The notes under the pieces: generated by a model
Told to the model about the DNA's origin: nothing
Database searches by the model: none
What the model saw: the letters and a program-made list of their open reading frames with translations, nothing else
Position numbers and translations under genes: made by a program
Source: Pleurocapsa sp. CCALA 161
GTDB taxonomy: Bacteria > Cyanobacteriota > Cyanobacteriia > Cyanobacteriales > Xenococcaceae
Direction of reading: 5' to 3'
Length of the DNA stretch: 54,272 nt
Assembly (NCBI RefSeq): GCF_003003995.1
Contig: NZ_PVWF01000022.1
Location: 1-54,272, forward strand
Part shown: in pieces, positions 36,773 through 45,085 of the stretch
Numbering within the stretch: the stretch's first letter is position 1
Layout: each line of letters begins with the position of its first letter

Positions 36773-37016
36773 CTAAAACTATTTAGCAGCAAAAAACTCG
36801 TCTGAAAGTCATACTTATAGATATTTGAGCGCCATACCACATATATCATTCTGGCTCTAACTTCTGATAGATCTAGAAAGCGATCGCATTTTGTCTCACC
36901 CTAAGATACGGAGAAATTTTTGGTTAGAGAATAGAGCGATCGTCATACGTTAATTTTTAAGAAAATATTTATGTTTTTCCCTTTGCAGCACATAATCTAA
37001 ATGCTATTTTCATTTT

Positions 37017-37034
37017 CAGTACATTTTTGTACTG
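37017..37034. promoter_or_regulatory. Palindrome upstream of the dnd promoter
   Basis: CAGTAC-ATTTTT-GTACTG, perfect 6-bp arms, ending 8 bases before the -35 box. The position suits a repressor or activator site. It resembles cyanobacterial LexA half-sites (GTAC) but with the wrong spacing. Confidence 0.45.
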
Positions 37035-37042
37035 CAATATAG

Positions 37043-37071
37043 TTGACATTGCAATTTAAATTCTATATTAT
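37043..37071 (+). promoter_or_regulatory. Sigma-70-type promoter of dndBCD
   Basis: TTGACA, a 17-base spacer and TATTAT, one mismatch from the full consensus. It is 120 bases upstream of the dndB start. Confidence 0.7.
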
Positions 37072-37190
37072 TTACTCATATCAAACTGCAATAGTAAAAT
37101 ACTAATCAAACTAGTAAGATTGCAAACGCCTTCACAAACTAGAGGCATTTGGTATTGGACTCAATTTAATTTCTAGACTAAATAAATTTT

Positions 37191-38447
37191 ATGCTTCAAT
37201 CATTATCTAGCATTGAAACTAACAACAACGGTAAGAGAGCTATTACCAATATTGTACTGATGGAAACTCAGCAAGAAGCATTAACTCAATCTTATGCAGA
37301 TGCTTCAACCTCTGGAGCGCGTGTGTTTTTATGTCATATTTATGAGCAAGGAGGAAGAAACCATTTAGTATTTTCGTTACCTTGTAATCTGCTTTTAGAG
37401 TTAGGTAAATTACAAAGCGCTGAAACAAAAAAAAATAAATCTAATGCGGAAGAAAAGATTAACCGCCCTTTGATGATTCCTCATGTAAATGAGATTGCCA
37501 AGTATTTAATTAATACAGAAAATTATGTACTTCCCCCTTTTATATTTAATTGCAGCACTCCCGTTAAAGTTTTTGCCTATGGCACAGGGGCAGTAAAGTT
37601 TGGTTATGCAGTTATTTCTAATGATGTAGAGCTTTATGTTACTGATGGACAGCACAGATTAAAAGCAATTGAAAAGGCGATCAAAGAAAGACCACTATTA
37701 AAGAATGATAGTGTTACTGTACTAATCATTGAAGAAGATGATATCGATCAAATTCATCAAGACTTTGCTGACTGTGCCAAAACTAAACCTATACCTCCAG
37801 CGTTATTAGCTGCATTTGATGTTAGTAATATTTTATCGAAATTAACTCGTCAAGTCTCCAAAGAATTAGTTGTCTTTGACAGACGTATTGATAAAATTTC
37901 TCGAACAGTAGGGAAAGATCCTAACTACATGTTTACAATGAGTCAGCTTCGTATTGGTGTGGCAGAGTTTTTATTTGGCTCATCACGTAAACAAGTTATT
38001 GAATCTCGCTCTAATCAAGAAGATTGCGACTGGAATGGTTTATTAAATGATACAAAAGTTTTTTATCGTCTCTTTTCAGAAAATAATCAAACTTGGCAGC
38101 AATTGCTTCAACCTGCTTCCCAAACAGTTAATCTAGATTTATACAGCTTAAGACAAGAAAGGGTTGATTTTAGCAGTGTTGGTTTTCAAGTAATCAATCG
38201 CGTTGGACATCATATTTTCTTTGGCAAAGATTTTACCGAGTCGGAAATAAGTAATTTAGTAAAAGCTCTTGCAAGTCTTGATTATAGGCGCGATGCTCAA
38301 CTTTGGGAAAATAATCTTGTTATCGATGATGGCAAAGGAGGAAAAAAGATTATTGCTCAGATGGCAGCCATCAATAAAGGATTTGAAGTTGCTGTAAGGG
38401 AAGTGCAGAATCTCACTAATATTTCACTTGGCTGCTTAAAAGAGTAA
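37191..38447 (+). CDS. dndB: DndB, DGQHR-domain protein of DNA phosphorothioation
   Basis: The 418-residue protein has the DGQHR motif at residues 152-156 (YVTDGQHRLKAIEKAI) and the family layout MIPHVNEIAKYLI, YVLPPFIFNC and FADCAKTKPIPPALLAAFD. DndB is a ParB-like-fold protein that, in studied dnd systems, restrains phosphorothioation and represses the operon. It is the first gene of dndB-dndC-dndD. A start at 37191 is assumed; an ATG at codon 24 (37260) is a possible alternative. A stable hairpin separates it from dndC. Confidence 0.9.
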   Translation: MLQSLSSIETNNNGKRAITNIVLMETQQEALTQSYADASTSGARVFLCHIYEQGGRNHLVFSLPCNLLLELGKLQSAETKKNKSNAEEKINRPLMIPHVNEIAKYLINTENYVLPPFIFNCSTPVKVFAYGTGAVKFGYAVISNDVELYVTDGQHRLKAIEKAIKERPLLKNDSVTVLIIEEDDIDQIHQDFADCAKTKPIPPALLAAFDVSNILSKLTRQVSKELVVFDRRIDKISRTVGKDPNYMFTMSQLRIGVAEFLFGSSRKQVIESRSNQEDCDWNGLLNDTKVFYRLFSENNQTWQQLLQPASQTVNLDLYSLRQERVDFSSVGFQVINRVGHHIFFGKDFTESEISNLVKALASLDYRRDAQLWENNLVIDDGKGGKKIIAQMAAINKGFEVAVREVQNLTNISLGCLKE

Positions 38448-38464
38448 CATCTTACCTTGATATA

Positions 38465-38490
38465 GCGGGAGCTAACGAATTAGCTCCCGC
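38465..38490 (+). terminator. Hairpin between dndB and dndC (attenuator or processing site)
   Basis: GCGGGAGCTAA and TTAGCTCCCGC form an 11-bp perfect stem with the 4-base loop CGAA. No T tract follows, so it may reduce read-through or stabilise a processed end rather than terminate fully. Confidence 0.6.
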
Positions 38491-38586
38491 CTTGAGAAAA
38501 TATGAATTCGATAGAGATCGAGCAATAACACGTTAAAATTCTTTCGCTGGCTATTGCTAACTACTCAAAAGCAAATTGTTGTAATA

Positions 38587-40179
38587 ATGACACAAACTCA
38601 GGAAGATTCAATATCAACTTCTTCACAACTTACTATTACTGAATTAATAAAGGAGGTAGATAAACTAACTCTTGAAATTCAAGAATTATATTCTCAAGAT
38701 GAGATTCCCTGGATTATAGGAATATCTTGGGGAAAAGATAGTAGTTGTGTCTTACAACTAATTTGGAATGCCATCGCAGCACTATCAGTAGAAAAAAGAA
38801 AAAAATTAGTTTATGTAATTACTACAGATACTTTAGTTGAAAATCCTATAGTTGCTGCTTGGGTAAAAACCTGTATTAGTCAACTTCAGATAGCAGCTAA
38901 AAATCAGCAAATGCCTTTTAAGCCAAATTTGCTTCAGCCCTTAGATAAACAAACTTTTTGGGTTTGTTTAATGGGAAAAGGCTATCCCTCACCAAGACGA
39001 GGATTTCGTTGGTGTACAGATCGAATGAAAATTCAACCCGTTAATAATTTTATTCGTAACAAAATAAGAGTTAAAGGTGAAGCTGTTGTTGTTTTAGGCA
39101 CTCGTAAAGCTGAAAGCTCTGCAAGAGCAGCTACTATGAAAAGACATGAAGTAGGAAGATTTCGCGATCGCCTTAGCCCTCATGCTAACTTTCCTAACTC
39201 TTTCGTTTATACTCCTATTGAAGACTGGACTACTAATGAAGTTTGGATATATTTGATGCAGTGGGATAATCCTTGGGGAGGAAATAATCAAGATTTATTT
39301 ACTATGTATCGTGGGGCAACTGAAGATAACGAATGTCCTTTAGTAGTCGATACTACTACTTCTAGCTGTGGCGATTCTCGCTTTGGCTGTTGGGTATGCA
39401 CTATGGTAAGTAAAGATAAATCAATGGAGGCAATGATCCAAAATGATGAAGAGAAAGAATGGTTGCAGCCTCTATTAGATATCCGTAACGATCTAGAAGT
39501 TAAAAGCGATCGCAATCGGCGAGATTTTCGTCGTCTCCATGGTAATGTACAGTTGTTTGAACGTAACAAGGATGGCGAAACTTCCATTGAACCTATCCCT
39601 GGGCCTTATACTAAGAAGTGGCGCGAGACTTGGTTAAGGCGGGTATTATCGGCGCAAGTTGAAGTTAGGCAAAATGCCCCAGAAGAGTTTAAGGATATTA
39701 GTTTAATTACTCCTGAAGAATTGAGCGAAATTCGTCGTATTTGGTTGGAAGAAAAGCACGAGTTTGATGATAGTTTGCCCCGCATATATCAAGAAGTAAC
39801 GAAAGAAGTATTTAAAGATATTAGAATTGGTGCTGATGAGAAGTTATTAGGTAATGATGAATGGGAAACTTTAGCAGAAATATGTGATGATGAAATGCAG
39901 TTGGAATTGATGTCGAAGCTGTTAGATACTGAGCGACAATTTTATACTAAAAACCGTCGTTTAGGCATCTATGATAGTTTAGCTAAATGTTTTGATACTA
40001 GTTCGAGAAGTAAGGAAGAAGCGATCGCAACTGCACATCAAAAATACGATTTAAAAAGTGCTGCTGAACAAGGTAATATTGCAGCAGTGAAAGAACAAGT
40101 GGAACAGTTGCATCAGCCAAATGATCTAGAAGAAGATCAGGCTGGTTGGGCGAATATAAAGTTTGCTCCTAAATCTTGA
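38587..40179 (+). CDS. dndC: DndC, sulphurtransferase of DNA phosphorothioation
   Basis: From ATG 38587 (MTQTQEDSIS; a TTG 11 codons upstream is less likely) the protein is 530 residues. It is an ATP-pyrophosphatase/PAPS-reductase-like enzyme: PP-loop IISWGKDSS-type motif (GISWGKDSSCVLQLI), FRWCTDRMKI, and Cys-rich SSCGDSRFGCWVC that would hold the 4Fe-4S cluster. DndC activates DNA for sulphur insertion with sulphur from DndA or IscS. The C-terminal 150 residues are acidic and helical. Confidence 0.92.
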   Translation: MTQTQEDSISTSSQLTITELIKEVDKLTLEIQELYSQDEIPWIIGISWGKDSSCVLQLIWNAIAALSVEKRKKLVYVITTDTLVENPIVAAWVKTCISQLQIAAKNQQMPFKPNLLQPLDKQTFWVCLMGKGYPSPRRGFRWCTDRMKIQPVNNFIRNKIRVKGEAVVVLGTRKAESSARAATMKRHEVGRFRDRLSPHANFPNSFVYTPIEDWTTNEVWIYLMQWDNPWGGNNQDLFTMYRGATEDNECPLVVDTTTSSCGDSRFGCWVCTMVSKDKSMEAMIQNDEEKEWLQPLLDIRNDLEVKSDRNRRDFRRLHGNVQLFERNKDGETSIEPIPGPYTKKWRETWLRRVLSAQVEVRQNAPEEFKDISLITPEELSEIRRIWLEEKHEFDDSLPRIYQEVTKEVFKDIRIGADEKLLGNDEWETLAEICDDEMQLELMSKLLDTERQFYTKNRRLGIYDSLAKCFDTSSRSKEEAIATAHQKYDLKSAAEQGNIAAVKEQVEQLHQPNDLEEDQAGWANIKFAPKS

Positions 40180-40210
40180 TAGTTAATTGCTCGTTTAGAT
40201 AAAATAACAA

Positions 40211-42256
40211 ATGATTTTTACCGAGTTAGTTATTGAGAATTTTGGGGCGTATGCAGGTAAGCATACTATTAACTTACGTCCAGAAGCGGACGGGCGCGGC
40301 CCTGGGGGTCTCCCCCATGAGCGACCCGTTCAAGAAAGTAAAGGTATTATTCAGCCGATTATTTTATTAGGAGGAATGAATGGTGGTGGAAAAACCACCC
40401 TGATGGATGCAATTCGTTTGGCTTTGTATGGGCAAAGAGCAAGGTGTTCAACCAGGGGAAATTTAGGCTATGGAGATTTTTTAACTCAGTCGGTAAATAG
40501 TCAAGCAAAGCAAGTAGATTTGACTCAGATACAGTTATCTTTTGAACATATTTTTGAGGGACATTGGCAACAGTTTAAAATTATTCGTGCTTGGCAAAAA
40601 AATCCTCAAGATGGTAAAGATAGTCTGAGTATTGAGAGGGAATCACGGTTTGATAGTAATTTAGAACAGTATTGGGATGAATATGTCGAAAATATTCTTC
40701 CGTTGGGTATTTCTAATTTATTTTTATTTGATGGTGAACAGGTTAAAGAGTTAGCTGAATTAGATACTCCCCCCGCTGCGGTAGTGGAGGCGATTAATAA
40801 TTTGTTGGGTTTAGAGTTAGCGGAAAAATTATCTTTAGATCTCGAAGTATTGGTTAATCGTAAACGAAAAGCATTAGCCAATAAAACTCAGTTGTTAACA
40901 ATAGAAGAAACTGAGAATAAACTAGCAGCTAAACAAGCAGAAAAAACTAAGATAAATGATAAATTAACTGAATTACAGCTTCAATTAGAGCAAGCTAATA
41001 AAAAATGCGATCGCGCTCGGCATAAGTTTAATCAGCAAGGGGGAAAAATTGCCAGTAAACGAGAACAAGTTGAAGCTAAACTAAAAGATTTTAATTCTCA
41101 GTTAGAAGCTAAGAGACAAGAGTTAATTACCCTAGCTAGTGGGTATTTACCTTTGAAGCTAATCACACCTTTATTATCCGCAGCAGTTAATCAAGCTAAG
41201 GAAGAGCTGAAAATTCAGCAGTTCAAACAGGCTCAAGGTGTTTTAGCAGCTAGAGATCGCAAATTATTAAATTATTTAACTAGTATTAGTTTGCCCGATG
41301 AATCTATTAGTAAGGTAGAATTTTTTATCGATCAAGAAAATAAGCAGATCGCTAACTCAATAGAAAATGAAGCAGCTAGTTTTTTGCATTTAACAGAACT
41401 AGAATTACAGCAGCTAATTATCAAGACTCAAGACATTCTACCTCTACAAACTAAATCTACTGAGAATGTTATTCAGCAATTACAACAATTAGAAGCGGAA
41501 AAAGAACGTACAGAAAGTCAACTAGCGATCGCTGCCTCTCCAGAAGACTATCAACAGCTACTGCAAGCCGTGGAAAATACTCAACAAGAGGTAAGTAACT
41601 GTAAAGCCTTATATCAAATTGAGCAAGAAAAATCGGCACAATTAGACAGAGAAATAGAACGTATTCAACAAGAATTAAATCGTAAACTAAAAAACTATAG
41701 TGACGAGGCGATTGATAATATTAACGATGAACATATTATTAAAACCTCAGCTAAAGTTCAAAAAACTCTGAAACTATTTAAAGAAAAATTAACCCTAAAA
41801 AAACTCAATAAATTAGAAACAGAAGTTAAAGATTGTTTTCTCTATCTGCTACACAAATCAAACCTAATTAATCGCGTTACCATTGATAGCGATCGCTTTA
41901 AATTAGAACTATACGATCATCAAGGTCAACTATTCCCCAAACAGCGTCTATCCGCAGGAGAAAAACAACTACTGGCGATCGCATTTCTCTGGGGACTTGC
42001 TAGAGTATCAGGACGTAACTTACCCATTGCGATCGATACTCCTTTAGGTAGATTAGATTCATCCCATCGACATAATTTAGTTGAGCGATATTTCCCCAGC
42101 GCATCCCATCAGGTAATTCTACTTTCTACTGATACAGAAATAGGAGAAAAGGAAGTAAAACTATTAAGAGAACAAGATGCGATCGCTCATGAATATCTAC
42201 TTAAATATAATCCAGAAAAACGTCAGACAACTGTAGAAAAGGGATATTTTTGGTAA
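40211..42256 (+). CDS. dndD: DndD, SMC-like ATPase of DNA phosphorothioation
   Basis: The 681-residue protein has Walker A GGMNGGGKTTLMDAIRLALY (about 54-73), a long coiled-coil middle (about 220-530), the ABC signature LSAGEKQLLAIAF and Walker B LPIAIDTPLGRLD. DndD is thought to nick or remodel DNA at the target site. Residues about 26-41 (DGRGPGGLPHERPVQ) are foreign to the family: they are translated from a palindromic repeat inserted in frame between two strands ahead of Walker A. The frame is open throughout. It begins 31 bases after dndC; no dndE follows. Confidence 0.92.
   Translation: MIFTELVIENFGAYAGKHTINLRPEADGRGPGGLPHERPVQESKGIIQPIILLGGMNGGGKTTLMDAIRLALYGQRARCSTRGNLGYGDFLTQSVNSQAKQVDLTQIQLSFEHIFEGHWQQFKIIRAWQKNPQDGKDSLSIERESRFDSNLEQYWDEYVENILPLGISNLFLFDGEQVKELAELDTPPAAVVEAINNLLGLELAEKLSLDLEVLVNRKRKALANKTQLLTIEETENKLAAKQAEKTKINDKLTELQLQLEQANKKCDRARHKFNQQGGKIASKREQVEAKLKDFNSQLEAKRQELITLASGYLPLKLITPLLSAAVNQAKEELKIQQFKQAQGVLAARDRKLLNYLTSISLPDESISKVEFFIDQENKQIANSIENEAASFLHLTELELQQLIIKTQDILPLQTKSTENVIQQLQQLEAEKERTESQLAIAASPEDYQQLLQAVENTQQEVSNCKALYQIEQEKSAQLDREIERIQQELNRKLKNYSDEAIDNINDEHIIKTSAKVQKTLKLFKEKLTLKKLNKLETEVKDCFLYLLHKSNLINRVTIDSDRFKLELYDHQGQLFPKQRLSAGEKQLLAIAFLWGLARVSGRNLPIAIDTPLGRLDSSHRHNLVERYFPSASHQVILLSTDTEIGEKEVKLLREQDAIAHEYLLKYNPEKRQTTVEKGYFW
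40290..40329. repeat. Palindromic mini-repeat inserted in dndD
   Basis: About 40 bases with a perfect inner hairpin TGGGGGTCTCCCCCA (40303-40317) and outer arms ACGGG/CCCGT. GGGGGTCTCCCCCATGAGCG strings are a dispersed repeat in several cyanobacterial genomes, as I recall. Its G+C content is far above the surrounding gene. Confidence 0.85.
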
Positions 42257-42329
42257 GTAAAAAAAGTCCTTCTTTTATAAGTTATAGCTATACATAAAAA
42301 CGTTAGGATATTTTTGAAATATTACTTTC

Positions 42330-42414
42330 TACTCCCTACTACCTACTACCTACTACCCACTACCTACTACCCACTACCTACTACCTACTACCTACTACCT
42401 ACTACCTACTACCT
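42330..42414. repeat. Heptanucleotide tandem repeat (CCTACTA) after dndD
   Basis: About 11-12 copies of CCTACTA with a few CCCACTA variants. It is a typical cyanobacterial short tandemly repeated heptanucleotide. It fills the gap between dndD and the convergent TPR-GNAT gene, where dndE might have been expected. Confidence 0.85.
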
Positions 42415-42437
42415 TCGAGCCGATCACCCTAATTGTT

Positions 42438-43700
42438 CTAATCTAACTTTGTACGGCTATATAACATCCATTGAAGATTATTAGGCTGAGCAATAAATCC
42501 TAGCTGGTGATAAAAATCCGTAACATGGGGACTGGCAAGCAAGATAATATCTGTAATCTGTGCTGCATGAAGTTGTTTAGTTAGAGTTTTAACTAGGGTT
42601 TTACCCACGCCTCTACCTTGAAAGTTTGGATGTACCATGATGTCGAGTAAAGTTGCCTGATATACACCATCAGAAACGGCTCTAGCAAAGCCAATTAGCT
42701 GCTGTTGTTCTTGATCGACGTGCCATGCTGCAACATGCCTAAAACTACCCTGTATAGCTTTTTCCAGCTTACTTAAAGTACGACTTGACCAACCCACAGC
42801 TTGACATAAATCATTTAATTGATCAGGAGAAATTTGACCATTGCTTTGCAGTAAAACACGACCTGAAATTGATTTAACCTGATTTGCTTGGGGATTTGTG
42901 GCAGGCTGTTTTAACAATAAACTATCTGTATTGTGTTTAAGCTGTTGCTGATTAACTGCGATCGCCTGCTCTAATGTACCTTGTTGTTTTAATAATTGAG
43001 ATAAGGATTGTAAAACATCAATATTAGTCGGTTGAATTTCTAGTACCAGATAGTGAACCACGATCGCGGCATAAGTCTGATGTTGCTTAAGCAAATTATT
43101 GGCAAGATCGATTAATCTTTGGGGTTGGTTATGCAATAACTCAAAAATTGAATTTGGCGCTGGAGTCTGTATTAACTGACGATAATCTTGAATCGTTTGA
43201 GCCAGATCTCCCTTTTGCTTAAAGACAATTCCTAACTTTTGACAAGCAAGCTGATGTTCGGGTTGCAAATAGATTCCCTGAAGATAACTAGCGATCGCCC
43301 GATCCCACTGCTGAAGCCGACTGAAAACATCGCCTAAATTGTGCCAAGACCAAAAAAACTGCGGGTCAAGTTTGACCGCCTCACTATAAGCCTGGGCTGC
43401 TGACTGCCAATGCTGAAGCTTACTCAAAACATCGCCTAAATTGTGCCAAGACCAAAAAAACTGTGGGTCAAGTTTGACCGCCTCACTATAAGCCTGGGCT
43501 GCTGCTTGCCATTGCTGGAGTTTGCTAAAAACATCACCTAAATGATGATGTGACCAGAAAAAATTAGGTCTTAGCTCAATTGCCTGCTGTAAGGCGATCG
43601 CGGCTGATTGCCATTGCTCCTGCTGGCGGTAAGTGTTAGCCAAATCATAAATCTCCGACCAATCCTGCCCTTGAGCGATCGCTTTTAATTCTGATGCCAT
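42438..43700 (-). CDS. TPR-repeat protein fused to a GNAT acetyltransferase
   Basis: The 420-residue protein begins with tetratricopeptide repeats (about 14-150), three of them close copies built on FFWSWHNLGDVLSKLQHWQ and SAAQAYSEAVKLDPQ, then a looser helical region (150-280), and ends with a GNAT domain (about 285-415): acetyl-CoA site VHPNFQGRGVGKTLVKTL and DIILLASPHVTDFYHQLGF. TPRs bind protein partners, so the enzyme probably acetylates a bound protein or acts where TPRs place it. Two neighbouring 102-base units are nearly identical in DNA, so the array changed recently. Convergent with dndD. Confidence 0.85.
   Translation of the reverse strand: MASELKAIAQGQDWSEIYDLANTYRQQEQWQSAAIALQQAIELRPNFFWSHHHLGDVFSKLQQWQAAAQAYSEAVKLDPQFFWSWHNLGDVLSKLQHWQSAAQAYSEAVKLDPQFFWSWHNLGDVFSRLQQWDRAIASYLQGIYLQPEHQLACQKLGIVFKQKGDLAQTIQDYRQLIQTPAPNSIFELLHNQPQRLIDLANNLLKQHQTYAAIVVHYLVLEIQPTNIDVLQSLSQLLKQQGTLEQAIAVNQQQLKHNTDSLLLKQPATNPQANQVKSISGRVLLQSNGQISPDQLNDLCQAVGWSSRTLSKLEKAIQGSFRHVAAWHVDQEQQQLIGFARAVSDGVYQATLLDIMVHPNFQGRGVGKTLVKTLTKQLHAAQITDIILLASPHVTDFYHQLGFIAQPNNLQWMLYSRTKLD
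43324..43504. repeat. Near-identical tandem TPR-coding repeat
   Basis: A block of about 79 bases at 43324-43402 recurs at 43426-43504 (offset 102 bases, one TPR unit) with one difference (C/T). The remainder of the unit has diverged more. Confidence 0.85.
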
Positions 43701-43750
43701 TTATAAGTCTGATAGAAAAATATTTTCCCAAATCTTAAACCAGAAAATTC

Positions 43751-43783
43751 GCGATCGCATAGCGGAGGCTTCGCTTCATCGCC
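43751..43783. repeat. HIP1-bounded mini-repeat
   Basis: GCGATCGC at one end and ATCGC at the other enclose AGCGGAGGCTTCGCT, a palindrome of the AGCG..CGCT type. It is similar in design to the elements at 26264 and 26405. Confidence 0.55.
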
Positions 43784-43900
43784 ATTTAATCCCTTAACGC
43801 ACTTTAAGTAAATTTTTCGCTAAATAAGCCCAAAACAGGAACTTATTGTCCTTAAATCAACTCGATGTAGATAGCAATATTCTAATATTCCTAATTATTA

Positions 43901-44401
43901 TTGATGATGTTAAAAGTTAATTTCACTTCACCTAAATTAAATCAACTATATATTCGTCTGATCGGCAGCAGCATTTTAGCCTCTCTCGGCATTATGCTGG
44001 GTTTGATTCCACAAATATCCCTAAAGTCTGCTGAGATAGACCCTCTCATGACCATTTCCCTGTCTGCTAATGCCTATGGACAGCAATTTACCCCCGCAGA
44101 AACCGAAAGCTATGCTAAAGCAGGTTATGAATTAGAGCTACTCAGAAGAGAAGTCTACCAAGAAATTAAAAACTTGATTGACGAGCCTCTACCAAATATT
44201 GCCTGCGATCAACGCTCAACCTTAGATAATCTCAAGCCCGAAGTAAAAAATATTGCTAATCGCTACTGCACCGAGTCACGACAAATCGTCCAGCGACATA
44301 ATTTGAGCATTAATCGTTTTAACCAGCTAAAAACCCAATACGATCGCCAAGATCGCTTTTATCAACAGGTACAACAAGTCTTACTCAAATTACAAAATTA
44401 A
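43901..44401 (+). CDS. Exported DUF4168-like protein
   Basis: A 166-residue protein. The hydrophobic region LIGSSILASLGIMLGLIPQI at about 22-41 is a signal peptide or anchor. The mature part QQFTPAETESYAKAGYELEL...YQEIKNLI, two Cys (IACDQRS and NRYCTES), and IVQRHNLSINRFNQL fit the cyanobacterial DUF4168 pattern as I know it. The two Cys could form a disulphide in the periplasm. Function unknown. The GNAT gene follows after 22 bases and may be cotranscribed. Confidence 0.7.
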   Translation: MMMLKVNFTSPKLNQLYIRLIGSSILASLGIMLGLIPQISLKSAEIDPLMTISLSANAYGQQFTPAETESYAKAGYELELLRREVYQEIKNLIDEPLPNIACDQRSTLDNLKPEVKNIANRYCTESRQIVQRHNLSINRFNQLKTQYDRQDRFYQQVQQVLLKLQN

Positions 44402-44423
44402 TCATATTGTTAAAGAGCTCAAA

Positions 44424-44933
44424 ATGGAAAGCAAGAACATAGAGATCCCAATAAATCAGAATATTCGACCTGTCACACTTAATGACATACCTGCTGTAAA
44501 AAAAGTGATTGACGCTAATGGCTTGTTTCCATCAGATATGCTAGACGATATGATATCTGACTACTTTGAGCATAATAACTCTAGTGATTTCTGGCTTACC
44601 TATGCAGACCATGAGCCAGTGGCGATCGCTTACTGCGCTCCCGAAAAAATGACTGAAGGAACTTGGAACTTATACCTGATTGCTGTTCATCCTGACTGTC
44701 AAGGAAAAGGACTCGGTACTTCTATGGTGCGCTATATCGAACAAATGTTGACAAAGCGACGAGAAAGATTGCTGCTGGTGGAAACTTCAGGTCTGGCAGA
44801 ATTCGAGCGTACACGAGCATTTTATCGTCAGTGTGGTTATGACGAAGAAGCGCGAATTCGTGAATTCTACCAAGCAGGGGAAGACAAAATTGTGTTTCGT
44901 AAATCTCTGACAGATAAAAATATAACCAATTGA
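44424..44933 (+). CDS. GNAT N-acetyltransferase
   Basis: A 169-residue acetyltransferase of the Gcn5-related fold: NIRPVTLNDIPAVKKVIDAN at the N-terminus, LYLIAVHPDCQGKGLGTSMV (motif A, acetyl-CoA binding) and LLLVETSGLAEFERTRAFYR with the late GYDEEARIREFYQ. The acceptor is unknown. It follows the DUF4168 gene at 22 bases. Confidence 0.85.
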   Translation: MESKNIEIPINQNIRPVTLNDIPAVKKVIDANGLFPSDMLDDMISDYFEHNNSSDFWLTYADHEPVAIAYCAPEKMTEGTWNLYLIAVHPDCQGKGLGTSMVRYIEQMLTKRRERLLLVETSGLAEFERTRAFYRQCGYDEEARIREFYQAGEDKIVFRKSLTDKNITN

Positions 44934-44948
44934 ACAACATTAAACACT

Positions 44949-45020
44949 ATGGTTCAAGAATTAATCGATCTTAGGCAAAGTATTGAGGAAAATAATATTT
45001 ACTCTATTCTAGAGTGTTAG
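44949..45020 (+). pseudogene. N-terminal remnant of a small cyanobacterial DUF29-like protein
   Basis: MVQELIDLRQSIEENNIYSI, then LEC and stop. The first half resembles the start of cyanobacterial proteins beginning (V/A)QELxDLRxSIxEGR; the rest is lost. The remnant call is tentative. Confidence 0.35.
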
Positions 45021-45085
45021 CGATCGCTCAATAATAGCTTGGTTTTTTTAAAAAATATTTTAAAAAGATAATTCTTGTTAATTCT

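Larger units (their letters stand above)
36773..37190. other. Upstream region of the dnd cluster
   Basis: About 420 AT-rich bases with a palindrome and a strong promoter (annotated separately) and a 120-base leader with repeated TGCAAT strings (37034, 37050, 37087). No convincing ORF. Confidence 0.5.

Noticed and set aside
37017-37034. LexA box upstream of dndB
   Set aside because: The GTAC half-sites are six bases apart rather than the four expected for the cyanobacterial LexA site, so I list it only as a palindrome.
42330-42414. CRISPR-like tandem repeat
   Set aside because: The unit is only 7 bases with no spacers; it is a simple heptad repeat and no cas gene is near.
42257-42437. dndE after dndD
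   Set aside because: All frames were considered; the gap is too short and made of heptad repeats.
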